Shown here piece by piece: positions 1 to 17,851 of a DNA stretch of 64,000 nucleotides (within the stretch, counting starts at the first letter, position 1; the number at the start of each line of letters is the position of its first letter). The stretch is taken from assembly GCA_015680905.1 (NCBI GenBank), contig CM027380.1, positions 10,248,001 through 10,312,000 on the forward strand, read 5' to 3'. The translations under genes were made by a program, and so were the position numbers. Source of the stretch: Coptis chinensis. Taxonomy: Eukaryota > Streptophyta > Magnoliopsida > Ranunculales > Ranunculaceae. Below the pieces are notes generated by a model. That model was not told where the DNA came from. It worked only from the letters and a program-made list of their open reading frames with translations, and made no database searches.

Positions 1-700
1 AGATCTACATCGAGGAAGTCTTGGTTCCCAATGCTCCTATTTATGATGGACCTCAATTTGGCTTTCGGACCTTAGTGATTTTGTTGAAGGGGGCCTTTGA
101 TTTGGCTTGAATCAAGGTTGCAGTGATGAGTAATCTATTGTGTGGGATATGCAAACTTCATCTATTTTGGTTTTTGAGTATGTTTTTGTAAGTAATGGTA
201 AGAGCCTTTTGCAAGATGTAAGAATGACATAACGAATTTGTGCACTATAGCTTGTTATGATGGTATGATGGTTTATAAGAATGTTTATTGTCTGAATGTT
301 ATATTATGAAAGTTTTTATGTTTTATGCAGGTTGAAGAGATAACCCCGTTTTTAACTCCGCCAGTGCAAAGTAATGAAAGTCTTTGCGCTGCCGGTCCCA
401 AGCCCGGATAAAGGAGGAGGGAGAATGGTGGAACTTTGGAATCGTCCTTGGATTCTTGTAAATCTGTTTTTGGTGATAATGTTGCTGTTTTTAGCAACTC
501 TGCTGGTAAGTTGGCATTGCCTAGTCTGTATAAATATCTTGTTTCATACTTGTGGACTAATGTTTATGTTTGATTTTTTTATGCTAGGATTAAGCCAATA
601 TGATGCTAATGGTTCCAAAGCTCGAACGCTTGAGCAATCAATTGGAATTCATGTCATTAGACACGGTAAGTCACTTTGTTGCACTGAATGATTTACTATT
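1..700 (+). other. Unassigned gene-like sequence at window start
   Basis: Short open stretches are present (about bases 1-108 ending in a stop, and 329-480 and 590-660) with protein-like composition, and GT/AG-like borders appear near 329 and 490. I do not recognise the product, and none of it matches the N-terminal helicase motifs that should precede the RECQL3-like remnant downstream. It may be the 3' end of another gene or more decayed sequence. Confidence 0.25.
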
Positions 701-807
701 GAATAGCATTTCTAGTTACTGCATTTGGATTGCTTTGTGATTAACTCACCAATGTTGTCAACTATTGAACTTTATCCCTAACAGTTGGCATTTGTTTTTT
801 ATTATTA

Positions 808-5885
<5,078 letters not shown>

Positions 5886-6289
5886 TTAACCCAAAGAAAT
5901 GCCTCGGCGACTTAAAGTAAGCACATGTTTTCTTTTTAATTTCTAATATATCTTGATTTTATTATTCTAAAGACTTTCTTCTAAGCTTGCATGTAAGGAC
6001 CACCTTTTTTTTATTGATTTGTCAAGGAAACCATTATCTCAAAATGTCATCCTAAATATTAAATATTGTAATCCTAAATATTTTGTAGTAGTGCTTTTAG
6101 AGAGGGAAGGAAAGTGCAATTGGAAGGAGAAACACATGAATATATAACATGCGTAGATCTTTGATCGGGGATCAAACCATAATACAAATGCTCCCTGTTT
6201 TGATTAATTCCTTTCGTCCCCATTTGCAAAAGCATTGGTAATTTTCTTTGTTTCTATATGAAACCGGGAGGTTCAAATTTAGGGCAAGA
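5886..6289. other. No recognisable gene
   Basis: AT-rich sequence following the last RECQL3-like block. I see no gene, RNA or clear repeat in it. Any 5' part of the CACTA element that ends at 6809 would have to lie here or be lost. Confidence 0.4.
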
Positions 6290-6809
6290 AAAAATAAAAA
6301 TAATTTTTTTACAATATCAAACATTAGTAACGGTTTTAAACCCGTTTGCAAAAGCAAAAAAATTAAAGCATCTAATTGTCACTCTGCAACGGTTAATAAC
6401 CGTTGGAAAATTTGGTTTGCAACGCTTTGCTTTGCAACGCTTTTAACCGTTAGTAATTGTCACTCGCGAACGGTTAATAACCGTTGAAAATTTGGTTTGC
6501 AATGCTTGCTTTGGTAACGCTTTGCTTTTGCAACGCTTTTTAACCGTTAGTAATTGTCACTCTGCAACGGTAAATAACCGTTGGAAAATTTGGTTTGCAA
6601 CGCTTTGCTTTGCAACGCTTTTAACCGTTAGTAATTGTCACTCAAGAACGGTAAATAACCGTTGGAAAATTTGGTTTGCAACGGCAAAAACCGTTGCAAA
6701 TATTTCCAACACTTTACCGACGTTTCTATTTGCAACGCTTTTAAAAGCGTTATGAAAATTATCATAGAACGGTTTTTTACCGTTGCAAATAGCCTGTTAT
6801 GGTGTAGTG
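6290..6809. mobile_element. CACTA (En/Spm-like) transposon end with subterminal repeats
   Basis: The right end at 6792-6809 reads, on the minus strand, CACTACACCATAACAGGC, which is the terminus typical of CACTA elements. Inside it lies a dense array of AACGGTTAATAACCGTT and GCAACGCTTT motifs on both strands. One subterminal unit begins TAATTGTCACTC at about 6373, 6454, 6551 and 6632, so spacing is 81, 97 and 81 bases. Such arrays are transposase-binding regions in this superfamily. No transposase and no matching CACTA left end was found upstream, so this is a non-autonomous or truncated element. Open frames across this array (6248-6755) are repeat artefacts and not genes. Confidence 0.75.
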
Positions 6810-7380
6810 TCCTTAGCCCTTGACACTAACTCATTATCATTTCATAACTCGCATTTCTCTTAATTTCCCGTCATATAATACTTTCATTTGCAAAATCATC
6901 AATTTCCCCCCTCACGGTGCTTTAAGGTTGGATGAGAAATAGTCTCCTAAGATAGAACAAAATTTCCTTCTATGGAAAGCAACATTTCAATTCCACAAAA
7001 TCAGCAAATTGAACTCAACATTGTGTTTTGAATTAGACCAAAGAGGAGAAAAGATGCAAAAAGGGATGTCCCTTCATACAAAAACGTCAGATATTTATAG
7101 GAGAGTGGTGCATTTTCGAAACAACAATGCAACTTCTCAAACAGTCACACCTTTTCGAAATGATGCACCATTTTGGCATAATGCAACGTTTCGAACCGTT
7201 GCACCATTTCAAAAAGGTTTTTTTCTATTTACCATTTCAAGAGAAATTGTTAAGCTTTATGGGCCTAAACGGATTGGGCCTTGTTGGTTGTCCAAAAATA
7301 TACACTACACACCACCTAGTCAAGCTCAGCCGGACAACGACAGTGCGTGTATTTCTTGTTGAGCTTGATTGCGTCCCGCC
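6810..7380. other. No recognisable gene
   Basis: A stretch between the CACTA end and a MITE. Bases 7100-7210 repeat short TTTCGAA..GCACCATTT motifs on both strands, giving frames open on both strands, but no protein family is visible. Confidence 0.4.
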
Positions 7381-7631
7381 TAGGGTGTCAATGAGTTTCG
7401 ATAACCACGATATCCAACCCAACCAAACCAATAAAAAGTGATTTGGGTTTTGGTATTTCGGTTTGGTAATAGGTTCAATTTTGAGTTCCGATAAGATATT
7501 GGTTTCGGGTTCGCCCTCCACCGAACTGATAAGATGACATTTTAGTAATATTTATGATTAATTTTTTTATATGTTTATCAATTGTGTGGATGAAATTAAT
7601 CGATTTAATTTAGGATATATTGATAGCCCTA
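7381..7631. mobile_element. Decayed hAT-type MITE (weak)
   Basis: It starts TAGGGTGTCAA and ends TTGATAGCCCTA, which are imperfect inverted repeats of each other. The body has the same CCAACCCAACC / GGTTTCGGGTT composition as the better hAT MITEs at 25923, 44944 and 53269. The putative 8-bp flanks (GTCCCGCC / GTGTCGTC) match at only 5 of 8 positions, so the call rests mainly on similarity to the other three. Confidence 0.45.
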
Positions 7632-8874
7632 GTGTCGTCTCCATAGAAAATTAGTGGTAACCCTTAGGGCCCAACCCAAGTAGCCACAATTAGGCCTTAT
7701 AAACCCAAAAAATTAGAAGGATTTCTTTATGTGTACTTTAAGATTAAGCCTTATACTTCTCTAGTTGGTACGTGGTGTGATTGGCAAAATCATTTGACAT
7801 ATTTCTCTGTATGTCTACCTATGATTGCAAGTGGACTCATATTTACATGTATTACGTGTATGTCCTAGCTTGTTAATTAGTTCTGTATTACATGTATTTC
7901 TGATTTTTGTTTTTATCCAAATTTTCAGGGCCAGTTTAAGAATTGTGTTGATATATCTGACGGAGTCGAGCAGTTTGACGATGGGTTTACATGTAAAAGA
8001 AAAAAACAACTGTAACTAAAGAAAAGGGGTAATCTTCTACAATGATATCCATGAAGGTACTTGACGCAAAAGGTCATGTTGCAACTGTATCGTAGCACTT
8101 CTTTCTCTCTAATTTCTTAGCTTAATGACACAAACACAGCCATAGATATAGATGGACAATTCCTAAACACCACAGTAGCGTAGACCGTATAGTTCAGTTT
8201 AATAGAAAATGGAAGGAGGCAAAAAGAAAAAAGAAGTCAGTTGACTTGAGGCGAGTTTTAAGTATGGGGTAAGATGTATGTTGTATACTTATATTAAACT
8301 TTTAAACATGATGTAGGTGAATGAAAAATCCAACAAAATCAAGATAACACAAAGAAGAAGTTAATACTACTTATTTCGTTCACAGGGGATTCATTAAGAA
8401 AGATGTCACGGTTACTAAGACTGGCGACAGAGTAAATCTCAATGCAAAGTTGCTTGAGAAGGAGGGACATGAAGCAATTTTTATCTACGTGCACTGTGTT
8501 ACTATTGCGCATTCAAAACCCAAAATGAATTTGGGATTTCCCTTGCTTTAGAGTTGACTCCACTATTTTACCGTACCAATATTTGAGTTGCATTCTAACA
8601 TAAACTCATGATCCATGTACTCTGTCTCAATTGGTTTAGATTTTACCAAGAGCATTCAAAATTCACCATTGCTATTTGATGGTTTTATTATCTACTTTGA
8701 GGAAAAGATTCAACTATGTATATTGTAAGAATTATCCCTTTTAACCATTAAATAAAAAAATATCTAATGCAGTCAATTCTTAGTTATATTCATAGCAATC
8801 AATTACAATTTTTTTTTAAACAAATGCAATTAGAATTCTCTGATGATCCCACACAGTGAATCATGTATATATAG
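7632..8874 (+). other. Mostly featureless; one exon-like block near 8386-8492
   Basis: AT-rich sequence. A possible splice acceptor (TTCGTTCACAG, ending at 8385) is followed by an open block reading FIKKDVTVTKTGDRVNLNAK and on to about 8492, then a stop downstream. Its composition is protein-like, but I do not recognise the family. The rest shows no gene, RNA or repeat I can support. Confidence 0.3.
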
Positions 8875-11365
8875 CAAACCTCAAAGAATAATTAATGTAA
8901 AATCGAAAACATAATGCAAATGCATCGAACTAACCTCAAAGAATAATTAGTAGGAAATCAGAAACTAGATGCAAATACATCAAACTAACCACAATGAATA
9001 ATTAACTAGAAATTGGAAATTGAAAACTGGGTGCAAATGAATTTCAAAAAATAATTAACGAGAAATCGAAAACTGGATGCAACTACATTGAACTAACCAC
9101 AAATAATAATTAATAGAAAATTGGAAAATTGATGCAAATGAATCAAACTAACCTCAAAGAATAATTATCGAAAAATCATAAACTCGATACAACGGCATTG
9201 AACTAACCTCAAAGAATAATTAAAGGGAAATCAGAAACTGAATGCAAATGTATTAAACTAGCCTAAAAGAATAATAAACAGGAAATCGGAAATTGGATGC
9301 AATTGTATGCAAACGCATTGAACTAGCCTTAATTCCCTTAAAGAATAATTAACATGAAATCGAAAACAGTTTGCAACTGCGAGCATTATTGAACTATTCC
9401 GAAATAATAATTAACAGGAAATCGAAAGTTGTATGTAACTGTATTAAACTAACCTCAAATTATAATTAACGGGAAATCAGAAACTGGATGCAACATCAAA
9501 CTAACCTAAAAAAATAATTAGCAAAAAATTGGAAACTTGAATAAATTGCATTGAACTAACCTCAAATAATAATTAATGGGAAATCGAAAACTAGACGGAT
9601 GCAACTGCATCGAACTAACCTCAAAGAATAATTAACTAAAAACCGAAAACAGGATGCAAATGTAATGAACCAACCTCAACGAATAATTAATGGGAAACCA
9701 AAAACATGATGCAAATGCATTGAACCAACCTCAAAGAATAATTAATGGGAAATCAGAAACTGCATGGAACTAACCTCAACAAATAATTAACAGGAAATCA
9801 GAATTTGGACACAAATGCATTGAACCAACCTCAAAGAATAATTAACGGGAAATCGGAAACTAGATACTAATGCATTGAACTAACCCAAAAAAATATTTAA
9901 CGGGAAATCGGAAACTGAATGCAAATGCTTTGAACTAACCTAAAAAAATAATTAACACAAAATAAAAAACTGGACGCAACTGCATGGAAGTAACCTCAAA
10001 GAATAATTAACAAGAAATCTGAAACTAGATGCAAATGCATCAAACTAACTTCAAAAAATGATTAACGGGAAATCGGAAACTTAACCTCGGAGAATAATTA
10101 ACGAGAAATAAAAAAAACTAAATACAAATACATCGAACTAACCTCAAAGAATTATTAATTAGAAAATTAGAAACTGGAGGCAAATGCATTGAAGTAACCC
10201 CATAAAATAATTAATGAAAAATCATAAATTGGATGAAAATGCGTTGAACTAACCTCAAAGAATTAGAAACTTGATGCAAATGCATCGAGCTAACCTCAAA
10301 GAATAATTAACGGGAAATCAGCAACTGGAGGCAAATGCATTTAACTAATCTAAAAGAATAATTAACAGGAAATCAGAAACGGGATGCAAATGTAAATGCA
10401 TTGAACTAACATCAAAGAATAATGAATGGAAAATTGAAAACTTGGTACAAATGCATTAAACTAACCTCAAAGAATAATTAACGAGAAGTTTGAAACTTGA
10501 TGCAAATGCATGCATTGATCTAATCTCAAAGAATAATTAATGAGAAATCGAAAACTAAATGCAACTATATTAAACTGACCTCAAAGAAGAACTAACGGGA
10601 AATCAAAAATTAGATGCAAATGCATCGAATTAATGTAAAAGAATAATTAAAAGGAAATGAGCACCGGGATGCAAAAACATTGAACTAGCCTCAGAGAATA
10701 ATTATCGGGAAATCAGAAACTAGATGCAACTACATTGAACTAAGCTCAAAAAAATAATTAACGAAAAATAGGACATTAGATGCAAATGCATGAAACTAAC
10801 CTCAAAAAATAATTAACGAGAAATCGAAAACTGGATGCAACAACATTAAGCTATCCTCAAAGACTAATTAACAGGATATCAAAAACTGGATGCAAATGCA
10901 TTGAACTAAACTCAAAGACTAATTAACGGGAAATCGAAAACTGGATGAAAATGCATTGAAGTAACCTTAAAAAGTAGTTAACAGAAAATCGGTAACTAGA
11001 TGCAACTGTATAAAAATAACATCAACGAATAGTTAACAGAAAATTGGAAACTGAATGCAACTGCATCGAACTGACCTTAAAAAATAATTAACAAGAAATC
11101 GGAAGCCTCAAAAAATAATTAATGAGAAATGGGAAACTTGATGCAACTGCATTGAACTAGCCTAAAAAAATAATTAACGGGAGAAATCGGAAACCAAATG
11201 TAACTGTATTGAACTAACCTCATAAAATAATTAATGAAAAATCAGAAACTGGGTGCAAATGCATTGAACTAACCTCAAAAAATAATTAACAGGAAATCGA
11301 AAACTAGAACTAATCTCAAAGAATAATTAACCGGAAAATCAGAAATTAGATGCAAATGCAACGAA
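8875..11365. repeat. 55-bp tandem repeat array, about 45 units
   Basis: A head-to-tail array of a 55-bp unit whose core reads AACCTCAAAGAATAATTAAC followed by GGGAAATCGGAAACTGGATG and CAAATGCATTGAACT. The 2.5 kb length gives about 45 copies, heavily diverged by substitutions and small indels, with occasional shortened units (for example near 10080 and 11100). The period is not a multiple of three and TAATTA recurs, so no frame stays open. It is not flanked by an obvious transposon terminus on either side. Confidence 0.9.
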
Positions 11366-11435
11366 AATAACTAATACTACATAATTGATTAATGGGCCTT
11401 ACGGTCATAGGGGTGTTGTCAGGGCTCTTGCTTCC

Positions 11436-12644
11436 TAATAAGAGCCCAAAACTGTAGTTTTAACCCCTTGACAATCATACTTTTAGACCAATTATGCGAG
11501 TAATAAATAAGAGTTAATGTTGATTACGTATTTTTATGTATTTCAGGCATTGAAGTCAATTATGTGCAAAAATGTGTCACTTTGGTGAGATAAATGAGTA
11601 AGGGTTGGTTGCTAAGAAGTTCTGTGATTAAAGGCCAAGATTCAAGGACACAAAGCCTTTGTAAAGCCCGGTTAAAAGCTAAAAAGTCAACGCGGGCAGA
11701 AACATTGCACAAGTCAGCAGAACTTCCGAAGACCATATCTTTGGACTCAGGCCTTGGAATCGGGCGTACCTTATGTTAAAACGACCGGCTCAGAAAGAGC
11801 TTTCCAACGGTCTAAGACTTGACCCAATCAGAGAAGCAAAAGTGGACGAAAAGTCTGTTGAAGTCAAATCTAGCTAAAACGGGCTATGTGGAATGAAGAA
11901 ATTGGGCTTTAGGCTTGATTTTCTGGCCCAAAACATAGCTCCTCAGCCCATTCACGAAATTGTGGATCTGGTCTCCTCCTTTACAAAGGAGAAGACTTAG
12001 CTCTTAAGTATCATGAGCTTAGGATAGAAAGTAGCCATTAGAGAATAAATTAGATCTAGTTTTGCGAATTTTAATTAGTTAATTAATTAGTTTTTCATAC
12101 CTTGTTTTAGATTAGTTATTTGAATCATTGTTATTTATTCATTAGATAAATAAAATAGTTAGTTCTTGATAAATTCGATTTTTGTTATTTAAAATTGCTT
12201 AGATCTAATTTCAATTCTTGTTTGTTATTCATTTCTTAGTTATTAATTTAGATTTGAATTATTGTTTAGTTCAATTTAATAAAGTTATAATCTTTATATT
12301 ATGTCGTATTCAATTTCACATGGAAATGATAGTTTGATGAATCAAGGCTAAACCTCCATTAGAGGGGTTTAATGAAGCCTTGATGAAAACTTGATTGTGT
12401 AGTGTAGAATTGTTGTAAGAGTTTATTCCACTCTAGAAGGTCGTTGATTCGCCATGAGAATGGGTGGACTTTCTCACATGCTAGTTATAAATTGGTAGAG
12501 ATGCCATGTATAATTAGGGATTAAAACGACCAATTCTTACCGTAAGAACGTAAAAATTAGATTACAACAATCTATACTAGTTTATTAAGTTGGATTCAAG
12601 GTGGATTCAATTCCCCCCTAATTCTTATTCTAGATTCAAACATC
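11436..12644. mobile_element. Truncated LTR, same family as 36403-37703
   Basis: It is collinear with the LTR at 36403-37703: both carry AAGAGCCCAAAACTGTAGTT, the GTTGCTAAGAAGTTCT block, AACGACCGGCTC and the CTAAACCTCCATTAGAGGGG block. It is a Ty3/gypsy-type LTR fossil without internal coding sequence. Its right side stops at 12644, exactly where the inverted block containing the Tat-like element begins. The family looks old, since the two copies differ throughout. Confidence 0.7.
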
Positions 12645-12812
12645 GTCCACCTGTCCTGTCATCTCACGGTTCGTCTTCTTACCGTACATGTGCCACGTCC
12701 GCGGTCTAGGGTTCCGTGGTCACAATTCCGTGCTCTCCCTTTTTCTTCAGTATCTTGCATCCTATCCCCTGCACCGCTGACCTAGTCCAATTGCCCACAT
12801 TATGCCACTACA
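12645..12812 (-). repeat. T1 3' LTR, U3-side part
   Basis: These 168 bases match 20086-20253 of the complete LTR over their full length, with about a dozen differences, mostly C/T or G/A. Its inner border on the minus strand is TGTAGTGGCA, preceded by a purine-rich GAGAAGGGG tract. The other part of this LTR is found at 20436-20579. Confidence 0.9.
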
Positions 12813-13320
12813 AATGCCCCTTCTCGACTCTGCGGTCCTATTAATGGATCCGGTGTCGAGAACTTTCATCGCTTGTCTTTTCTATCCACTGCCCATGCTC
12901 TTTTTCCTTGATTCACGCGTGATGGGGACTGTAATCATCACGCGTGCTTCCAGCCGCCCTCATGTCTCGTGCTTCCACGTGTCTCATCCTGGCTAGATTG
13001 TCCTCCCGACTCCTCAAATTCATCAACTCCCTGCAATTACCCTTCTACCCTTCCCCTTTTTAAACCCCTTTCCTTCTCCCTCTTTCCCATTTCAGTTTTC
13101 TCCTTCTCTTGCTCTGCCATCGTTCTCCCATTTTCGATCAGCCTTTGGTCAGCGTGTGCTTCTTTACTCTTCCGCGACTTTCCTCCACTTTTGGCATCCT
13201 TTTCGGGCTTAACATCTCTTTCCTTGCTCCCAGCAGACGCGTTTTACGGGCTCCCTTTATTTTAGTTTGAACTGGTTATTTGGGTTTGTTCATATCTCGT
13301 CTCGTTCCTCTACTTTTTCG

Positions 13321-15626
13321 ATGTCACCACTGAATCCGACGACTCGCCTTTCTTCTCCATCCCACGGGGTAGCGTCTCCACCCCCTACTGCCTCTGCGAT
13401 GGTACCATCCACCTCGGGACGTCAAGGTTCCCTGCTACCTCCACCATCTCGATGCCGCCGCCCTTATTTAGACTCAATTAGGGCTGCTTATGGCATTCCT
13501 GCTAGCATAAACCTAGAGCATGTGCCATCTACCACACATTGCCCCCACCTGGTTCCCCACCATCCGGGGTACCTCGTGATTACGGTGGGTCAAATAATTA
13601 CCAGTCTAAGGCTTCCCATCACCTTTCTGGACGTTGAAGTATGTAATCATTTCAACATCCCCCCATGCCAAGGCATCGGGAATTTTTGGAGGACTATGTA
13701 TGCCGTGAACTCCTATAATAAAATTGGTCAACCCCAGATTACCAGCCGCGATATCATCTCTCATTATTTCCTCAAGAAAAGCACCAAGGACGTCGGTGTG
13801 GGTACCAGTCCTTCTGTGTGCGTCCTCAGAAACCCCAACTCTTGCTCCGTGTCACTACCTCCGATAAGGTGTGGCACCATTACCCTCTATACGTATCGGG
13901 GCAATTTCTATCAGCGGACCTTCCTCCAGAACTGACTCTTAATCATCTCGCCTTCATAGCCCATGGTGAGTATCTTTATTCTTCTCATCTCTTTAACCGT
14001 CTGTCTCGATGCACACTAAACCGCGGTTTTTCTCCATTTTGTAGGTTGGCGGCCAGATTCCAAATCCTGAATCTACTCAGGCATATCTTGTCCTGTCTTC
14101 CAAAGGCTTCGCGATCTTAGTCCAGGTCAAGCCGAACTCCTGGGTATCCATCCTACCACCGCTACTCCCTTACTGCAAATCCCTGATTTACAAACTTTCC
14201 GCGGCTTCTCAGCTCCATTTTACCATCCTCCCCCTCCCAAAGAAAGGAAACCAAAAGCCTCGCATCCTCCCAGGAAAAGATCCCACACCCAAGCCTCACA
14301 CCTCCGTCATCCCCAAACTTCCTCTCAGTCACGCAAATCTTGCGATCCCCGCCCTTGCTCTGCTCCCAAAGACATCCCTTCTTATCGCTCCATATCTACT
14401 TGGGACGATCAATACACCTCTCCCCTTTCCCTCGCTAACGATATGGATGTTCGCAAGCAGAAATTGTTTGACAGCGACTCCAATGGAGATGGTGATGTCA
14501 GGGAGATCCCCGTCACTGAAGTCGATGCTCCTGCTAATGCACCACCAGCCAAGAGGCAACGGACTTCAACCTCAGCAGAGTCTGACCAAGTCACTCAGCA
14601 GACATCCATTTCTGAAGATCCTGAGCCCATCACTTCCTAACCCATTCAATCTGCAGTCCCTTCCCAGCACTCTCGCCGTCCTGGCAAAGAAACTTGTCCC
14701 CCTGTTGCTCCTGCTTCTGACATGACCCCTGTTGAGGATTCCTGCCCTGTGTTCAAGGTGAGTGACCACAGGCTGAACACCGCAGACTTCACACTGGACA
14801 ATGCAGCCGCTGCCTCTTCTCTATTCTACAATGCTCACTTGCCTAAGGACATTGCGTATGCCGATGAACATCGTACATCGATGTATACCAATTGGGAAAG
14901 GGTACACTCTCTCTCTCTCTCCTTTTTTTTTTTTTTACATCTCGCCCCTGGATTCTAGGTAAGCTTGGATATCTCTTTCATGATTCGTGACCTCTTCAGT
15001 GCCAAGAACAAGGTAGCATCCCTGGAGAAAGAACTCTGTGGCCCTAAAGGCTTAAGAAGTGCCTATGCCGGGATTCAATCAGCTCTGGAAGCCGCCAACC
15101 TTGCCAAACTCAGGGCCCAAGACGAGCTTAGGTTCGCAGAGTCTACTCACCAGCAAGATTTGGACAAAGCCAATGAACGCCTGACCAAATAGAGGGAAGA
15201 ACTTCTTCAACAACACCAATGTGATTTGGACGCCCTTGCTCGATAACATCAGGAAGCCGTGGATGCGCTTATGCAGAAACACCAAGCTGACTCCACTGCA
15301 TTGCAGCAACAGCACCAAACAGACATGGCTGCATTACGCGACCACTTCAAGCAATTGGCAGACAAGCGAGTAGCCCGAAAGATTCATGAAGAGCACGTGT
15401 GACTCACTCTAGAAGGGAGACTTCTCCCCGAAAGGCCCGCCACCCCTGTGGTTGAAAGAACTGATATCGCAGTGGAAGTGGAACAGACTACTGATGTTGT
15501 CCTTGGCCACCCCGGTCAAGAGGACCCCCCCATCCAAGCAGTGGCTACTACTGAATCTGAAGCTACGGCCCTTGAAGGAGACTCTGATGTCATGACTCAT
15601 GATGATCTCGCATCCGAGCAGCTTTA
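13321..15626 (+). pseudogene. T1 antisense ORF region (Tat-lineage aORF fossil)
   Basis: The region encodes, against the direction of gag-pol, a serine/proline-rich start (from 13321). A globular segment with FLDVEVCNHFNIPPCQ and NFWRTMYAVNSYN follows (about 13620-13730) and resembles the domain databases label putative gypsy-type transposon protein. A coiled-coil segment lies at 14965-15400 (KNKVASLEKEL, KLRAQDELRFAE, DLDKANERL). Extra antisense ORFs in this position are known for plant Tat-lineage retrotransposons; their function is unknown. It is a broken fossil. The second Tat-like element in this window has the same arrangement at 40698-42961. Confidence 0.65.
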
Positions 15627-15899
15627 GAAATTCTCTTTTATACTATGCTACATTTGAAACTCATGACCTCTTAGCAGATCCACTCCTTTATTATGTAAAC
15701 ACTTTATATTCATTTTGTTCAAAAGGATGCTTGCTTTTGCTCCTAGTGTGTGTCTCTCTTTTGTGATTCCTACTTGTTCATTTAATTTGCCTTTGTATGT
15801 ATGTCTCCCCGTCTCCTCATGTCTATATCTCTCTCCTAAGATTTTGCTATATTGACTTAAACAATTAGTATTCTCACTTTCGACGCTCTCTCTTTCTTT

Positions 15900-16360
15900 C
15901 GGCTACCTAGCCGGAAGGGGCCAATCTCCATGCCCCGCATGTAATCTGTACCTCCAGTCTGCGACTACATGATTTAATTGGGATGACTCATCTCGCCCCA
16001 GGCTACACTCCGGCCTTGTATCAGCGAAGAGCTCATCCCCTCCACTGTCTTTCGCTACTCTAGGGTCCAATGCCCCATGTGTAGTTCACCTCTCTCGTCC
16101 GTGAAGGGCTCATCCCACTCTAGGGCTGGGGACAACTCCTCTTGTCCCAGGCTCAAATCTGGTATTGTATCAGTGAAGGGCTCCCCGTTGTCTCTCTTTA
16201 TTCTGGGCTCAATGCCTCATGTGTGATTTGTATCACTCCGCCCGCGAAGGGCTCATCCCACTCCGTGGTGTTATAGCCACAGAAAGCCCCTTGGGGCATC
16301 TCATTTTGCCCCATGGATAATTCTGACTTTGTCTCAACGAAGGGCTCATCCCTTCCGCTC
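15900..16360. repeat. Degenerate tandem repeat between T1 integrase and antisense ORF
   Basis: GAAGGGCTCATCCC or a close variant recurs near 16026, 16103, 16175, 16247 and 16339, each followed by a variable CACTC/TCTCTTT stretch and by TGCCCCATGTGTA-like text. Spacing is about 72-92 bases. The region lies between the ends of two oppositely directed coding blocks of the element. Confidence 0.65.
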
Positions 16361-16504
16361 TCTTTCTCTCTATGCTTGCATTTCCCATCCCATGTTCATT
16401 CTGGGGAACTTCTACTGCTCCTACTAACAATCTCATCTCAAAAGTACCGTTGTATTATATATTTACATACAGCTATATATCTTTGCTCTGACTTTTTGTT
16501 ACAT

Positions 16505-17833
16505 TCAAGTGTAAATTTTTTTGAGCATTCTAACATTCCATGATTTCTCTACCAACTTGCCCTCCTTGGGCTGCACCTTGTAGGTTCCTGCTCCTCTTAT
16601 ATCTACCACGATATATGGTCCCTCCCAGTTCGGACCCAAATTCCCGTCCTTCTCCTTCTTTGTGCTAGGAGTTACTCGGTAGAGCACCTGCTTGCCTATT
16701 TGGAATTGCCGCGGCTTGAAACTCTTGTTGTGCTGTCTCTGCAATCTCTTGTGGTACTCTCCTAACTTGATGCGGGCCATGTCCCTTCTTTCTTCTACCA
16801 GATTCAGATCCGCTGCTAATATTCTCCAATTTGAACCCTCCTCCACGGCTTTTGTCCACGCGTTGTTCTTTGCTACCATTTCGGAAGGTATCCGGCGGCC
16901 TTCACACCGTAAGCCATAGAAAGCAGGGTCTCCTGAGTGGACGACCGAGGTGTAGTCTGATAGGCCCAGAGAACAGGATTTAGCTCGTCTGCCCAAGCCC
17001 CCTTCCTATCTTCCAACTTCTTCTTCAGATTGTTCATAATAGTTTTGTTGGATGACTCCGCCTGTCCTCTACCCTCAGGGTTGTATGGGGCCGAGAACCT
17101 CTGTTTCACCCCGTACGCTTGCAAGAAGCTAGTCACCTTTGCTTCGTTTAATTGGGTCCTATTGTCTGCTATGATGGCATATGGTAGTCCAAACTTGCAA
17201 ATGATATTCTCCCACAAGAACTTGATTACTTGTGTGTCCGCTGACCCCTTCTTTGTTTGGCGGTGCGATCTCAATCCATTTTGTGAAATAATCAGTGGCT
17301 GCGAGCATGAACCTCTACTTCCCGCTAGCCATGGGCAGCGGTCCCACTAGATCCATTGCCCACATAGCAAATGGCCATGGAGTGGAAACGTTGTGTAAAG
17401 GTTCTGTGGGGGCGCATATTAGCTGGGCGAACTTCTGACATTTGTCACATCTTTTAGCAAACTCCCCTGCATCCCTCTTCATATGGGGCCAGAAATACCC
17501 TTGTGTCAACAACCGATGAGCCGTAGCTCTCCCTGGAGAATGACTCCCACGATCTCTTTCGTGTAATTCGGCCAACACCTCAGCTGCTAGCCGCAGACCT
17601 AAGCATTTTAACAGCGGTCCATTGAAGTTTTTCCAGTACAACTCCCCTTCTAGCAGAACGTATCTTTGAGAAGCCTGTTGCCACCTTCTTCTCTCCTTGT
17701 CTGTCACTTCCTGTCCCGCCAAAAAGTCTTTGATCGGATCCATCCAACTCCCCTCTTCTCCCTTTCCAATACTCACCATTTCAATTTCATCGAGGGTCTT
17801 CGATACCACTAATGTCTCCGCCTCCCTCTCCAC
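16505..17833 (-). pseudogene. T1 integrase region fossil
   Basis: Recognisable parts in order on the minus strand are the zinc-binding head (HRLLTQGYFWPHMKRDA followed by CDKCQKF), the start of the core with PWPFAMWAMDLVGPLP, the core segment with FGLPYAIIADN and FSAPYNPEGRGQAESSNK, and the C-terminal chromo-like/GPY part with LGPNWEGPYIVVD. This is a Ty3/gypsy integrase of the Tat/Ogre type. It is a broken fossil. Confidence 0.85.
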
Positions 17834-17851
17834 CGAGGCGTACTGTAATTG

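Noticed and set aside
6248-6755. Overlapping open frames with repeated NRWKIWFATLCFATLL peptides, resembling a repeat protein
   Set aside because: They arise from the subterminal repeat array of the CACTA element; open frames occur on shifted phases and there is no domain.
8875-11365. CRISPR-like array of regularly spaced repeats
   Set aside because: The whole 55-bp unit is repeated and diverged with no unique spacers, and the context is a plant nuclear genome.
13018-13265. Serine-rich plus-strand frame before the T1 antisense ORF
   Set aside because: Pyrimidine-rich composition gives Ser/Pro/Leu in this frame; it is probably the untranslated leader of the antisense ORF.
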